Assembly: GCA_016859345.1 (NCBI GenBank) | Contig: CM029112.1 | Coordinates: forward strand, 13,218,089 to 13,282,088 | Length of the DNA stretch: 64,000 bases | Source of the DNA: Istiophorus platypterus | Taxonomy: Eukaryota; Chordata; Actinopteri; Istiophoriformes; Istiophoridae | Direction of reading: 5' to 3' | In this document: one piece after another, positions 63,061 to 64,000 of the stretch | How positions within the stretch are numbered: the stretch's first letter is position 1 | How the letters are laid out: each line of letters opens with the position of its first letter | The notes under the pieces: model-generated | What the model was told of the DNA's origin: nothing | Database searches by the model: none | What the model saw: only the letters and a program-made list of their open reading frames with translations | Translations under genes and position numbers: made by a program

Positions 63061-64000
63061 GATGACACGTGAAATGAATGCGATGATGGAGACTGTTCAT
63101 ACATCGGGTTAAACCTGTTTAAAGCCATTAACATTAAGATGCTTCTCCGTGGTTGCCCATGACGTGACTGTGGCCGAGTCCTTGAATAAATCAAAACTCA
63201 TTGGAATTATTAACTGAATTGTCATACGAGGGTTCGCAGTCCTTATTATTTACAATGCTCATCTCCATACAGTATAAAATATGCTCTCAGCTGCAAGCTA
63301 TAATTACATTTGAAAAGAAAATGGACGTAAAACAATGAAGATAATCGTTTCGTATCCGCTTTAGATAGTTTCTGATTGCTTCCATTTGGACACTTACATA
63401 TATTTTGCAAGTATCACCACAAAAAAACATAAACAAAAACAAAACAAAACCTGGCATTTCTGTTTATATTTTGTTTTTTTTTTGTTCATGATCACATGAA
63501 TAATGAGCTGCATGTCTCGATATTACAGCTATGATATTAACAGTGACGGCTTTTCGTTTAGACACAGCGTTGCAGTTCCTCGCCGTGCATCCGTGTCCCT
63601 GCTGTTCCTTCCACCTCAAACTCACGGTGGCGGTGTTATTGCAGCGCTGCTCGGTGTAATGCATTACAAGGTGCTGGTGTGTGTTTGATAACATACACGA
63701 TGCAGGTAGCATCGACATCCGTGTGATGAATATCGTTGCATTTACCTCTAGAAATGATCAGTATAACTAGCAGTTTTACCCCCACTTCAGTTTGGATACT
63801 TCATTTTAAAGCCATTCACAGAAGTGTTAATATGCCTTCATGCATGAAGATGGTCTTGACATCTCTTGAAAGGTTAGACTGGTATAAAACCGTTATTAAA
63901 ACCGACCTTTAATTTAAAAATGTTTAATTACTGTGTTTTAAGAGTAGGGTTGGTTTTTGGTGTCGCAGTGTTGCAGTTCCTCGCCGTGACCACTAGAGGA
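63061..64000. other. upstream flank, no gene recognised
   Basis: AT-rich again after the CpG-rich zone. It contains two copies of a 19-base word at 63569 and 63970. The last bases, GACCACTAGAGGA, resemble the edge of a fish interspersed repeat. Confidence 0.45.

Overview
The window is vertebrate nuclear DNA, almost certainly from a ray-finned fish and most likely a percomorph-type teleost. It holds two multi-exon protein genes with GT-AG introns. The rest is very rich in dinucleotide and tetranucleotide microsatellites. It also holds several copies of interspersed repeat families that I recognise from teleost genomes. No bacterial features, CRISPR arrays, rRNAs or tRNAs were found.

Region 1 (1 to about 4385): the 3' eight exons of dhps (deoxyhypusine synthase) on the plus strand. 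They encode the last 300 residues, equivalent to human residues 70 to 369. The first 69 or so codons lie to the left of the window. A 3' UTR with an AATAAA signal follows.

Region 2 (about 4386 to 32900): roughly 28 kb without a recognisable gene. It contains microsatellites, including a long compound TATC block and a pure run of 18 GCT units. It also contains non-autonomous transposon-like repeats.

Region 3 (about 32915 to 63060): nherf2 (slc9a3r2), a complete six-exon gene on the minus strand. It encodes a 390-residue scaffold with two PDZ domains and a C-terminal ezrin-binding tail. Intron 2 is about 19.5 kb and intron 3 about 6.5 kb, and both hold repeats. Intron 2 carries an eroded L2-type LINE with its ATT-rich tail. 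A CpG-rich promoter region covers the first exon and its upstream flank. The last kilobase is upstream flank with no gene seen.

The two genes point toward each other and have unrelated jobs. DHPS makes the hypusine precursor on eIF5A in the cytosol. NHERF2 tethers membrane transporters and receptors to ezrin and actin under the apical membrane. I see no evidence of a novel multi-gene system. The most useful second-look items are the nherf2 intron 5 whose only in-frame stop is the splice acceptor itself, the expanded low-complexity linker of NHERF2, the L2 relic, and the shared repeat families.
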